Shown here: piece after piece, positions 21,213 through 21,214 of the stretch
Layout: each line of letters opens with the position of its first letter
How positions within the stretch are numbered: the first letter of the stretch is position 1
NCBI GenBank assembly: GCA_023387695.1
Contig: JAEWHT010000418.1
Coordinates: 1-21,214 of the forward strand
Direction of reading: 5' to 3'
DNA: 21,214 nt
DNA from: Pseudomonadota bacterium
Lineage (GTDB): Bacteria > Pseudomonadota > Alphaproteobacteria > Rhizobiales > Xanthobacteraceae
Notes under the pieces: generated by a model
The model's input: only the letters and a program-made list of their open reading frames with translations
What the model was told of the DNA's origin: nothing
The model's database searches: none
Made by a program: the position numbers and the translations under genes

Positions 21213-21214
21213 AG

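Overview
The window is about 21 kb of GC-rich chromosome that reads as an alphaproteobacterium of the Bradyrhizobium type. This assignment is inference from the protein sequences, the presence of an ATP12-type F1 chaperone, the FliK-like/FlhB-C pair, and several families of palindromic intergenic repeats that I associate with Bradyrhizobium and relatives. No database search was possible. I see no rRNA, tRNA, CRISPR array, transposase or prophage gene. This is core or near-core chromosome rather than an island.

Layout. The left edge (1-746) is the end of the ribosomal-protein/RNA-polymerase cluster: the 3' end of rpoA, an intrinsic terminator, rplQ, and a second strong terminator. Positions 815-4981 carry a plus-strand series: an exported diheme c-type cytochrome, a short-chain dehydrogenase, a ClC chloride/proton antiporter and a histidinol-phosphate-type aminotransferase (the last two overlap by ATGA). 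Positions 5094-6606 hold a divergent pair, a zinc-less MDR oxidoreductase and its likely HxlR-family regulator. An OprP/OprO-like porin lies on the minus strand (6780-8405). A 315-base gap with a possible heat-shock-type promoter leads to a Do-family periplasmic protease, which overlaps rarA by ATGA.

Positions 11569-16179 carry an RluC-type pseudouridine synthase, a minus-strand secreted hypothetical protein, the ATP12 chaperone, and a translationally coupled pair made of a FliK-like protein and a stand-alone FlhB C-terminal domain (FlhX-like). Positions 16337-18564 are minus-strand: a secreted dienelactone-hydrolase-like protein, a coiled-coil hypothetical protein and a DUF4260 membrane protein. 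On the right are pccB (propionyl-CoA carboxylase beta subunit), a two-helix membrane protein, a 50-residue minus-strand protein and probably the 3' end of another minus-strand gene.

Six large nested palindromes sit in the gaps between genes (4993, 6639, 11458, 12807, 16226, 20252). They fall into about four families: two copies share the CGTCATTGCGAG ends, and two share GTAGGGTGGG ends but differ inside. These elements and the FliK-like/FlhX-like pair are the most interesting items. I did not find a clearly new multi-gene system such as a defence island, biosynthetic cluster or secretion locus, and I do not claim one.
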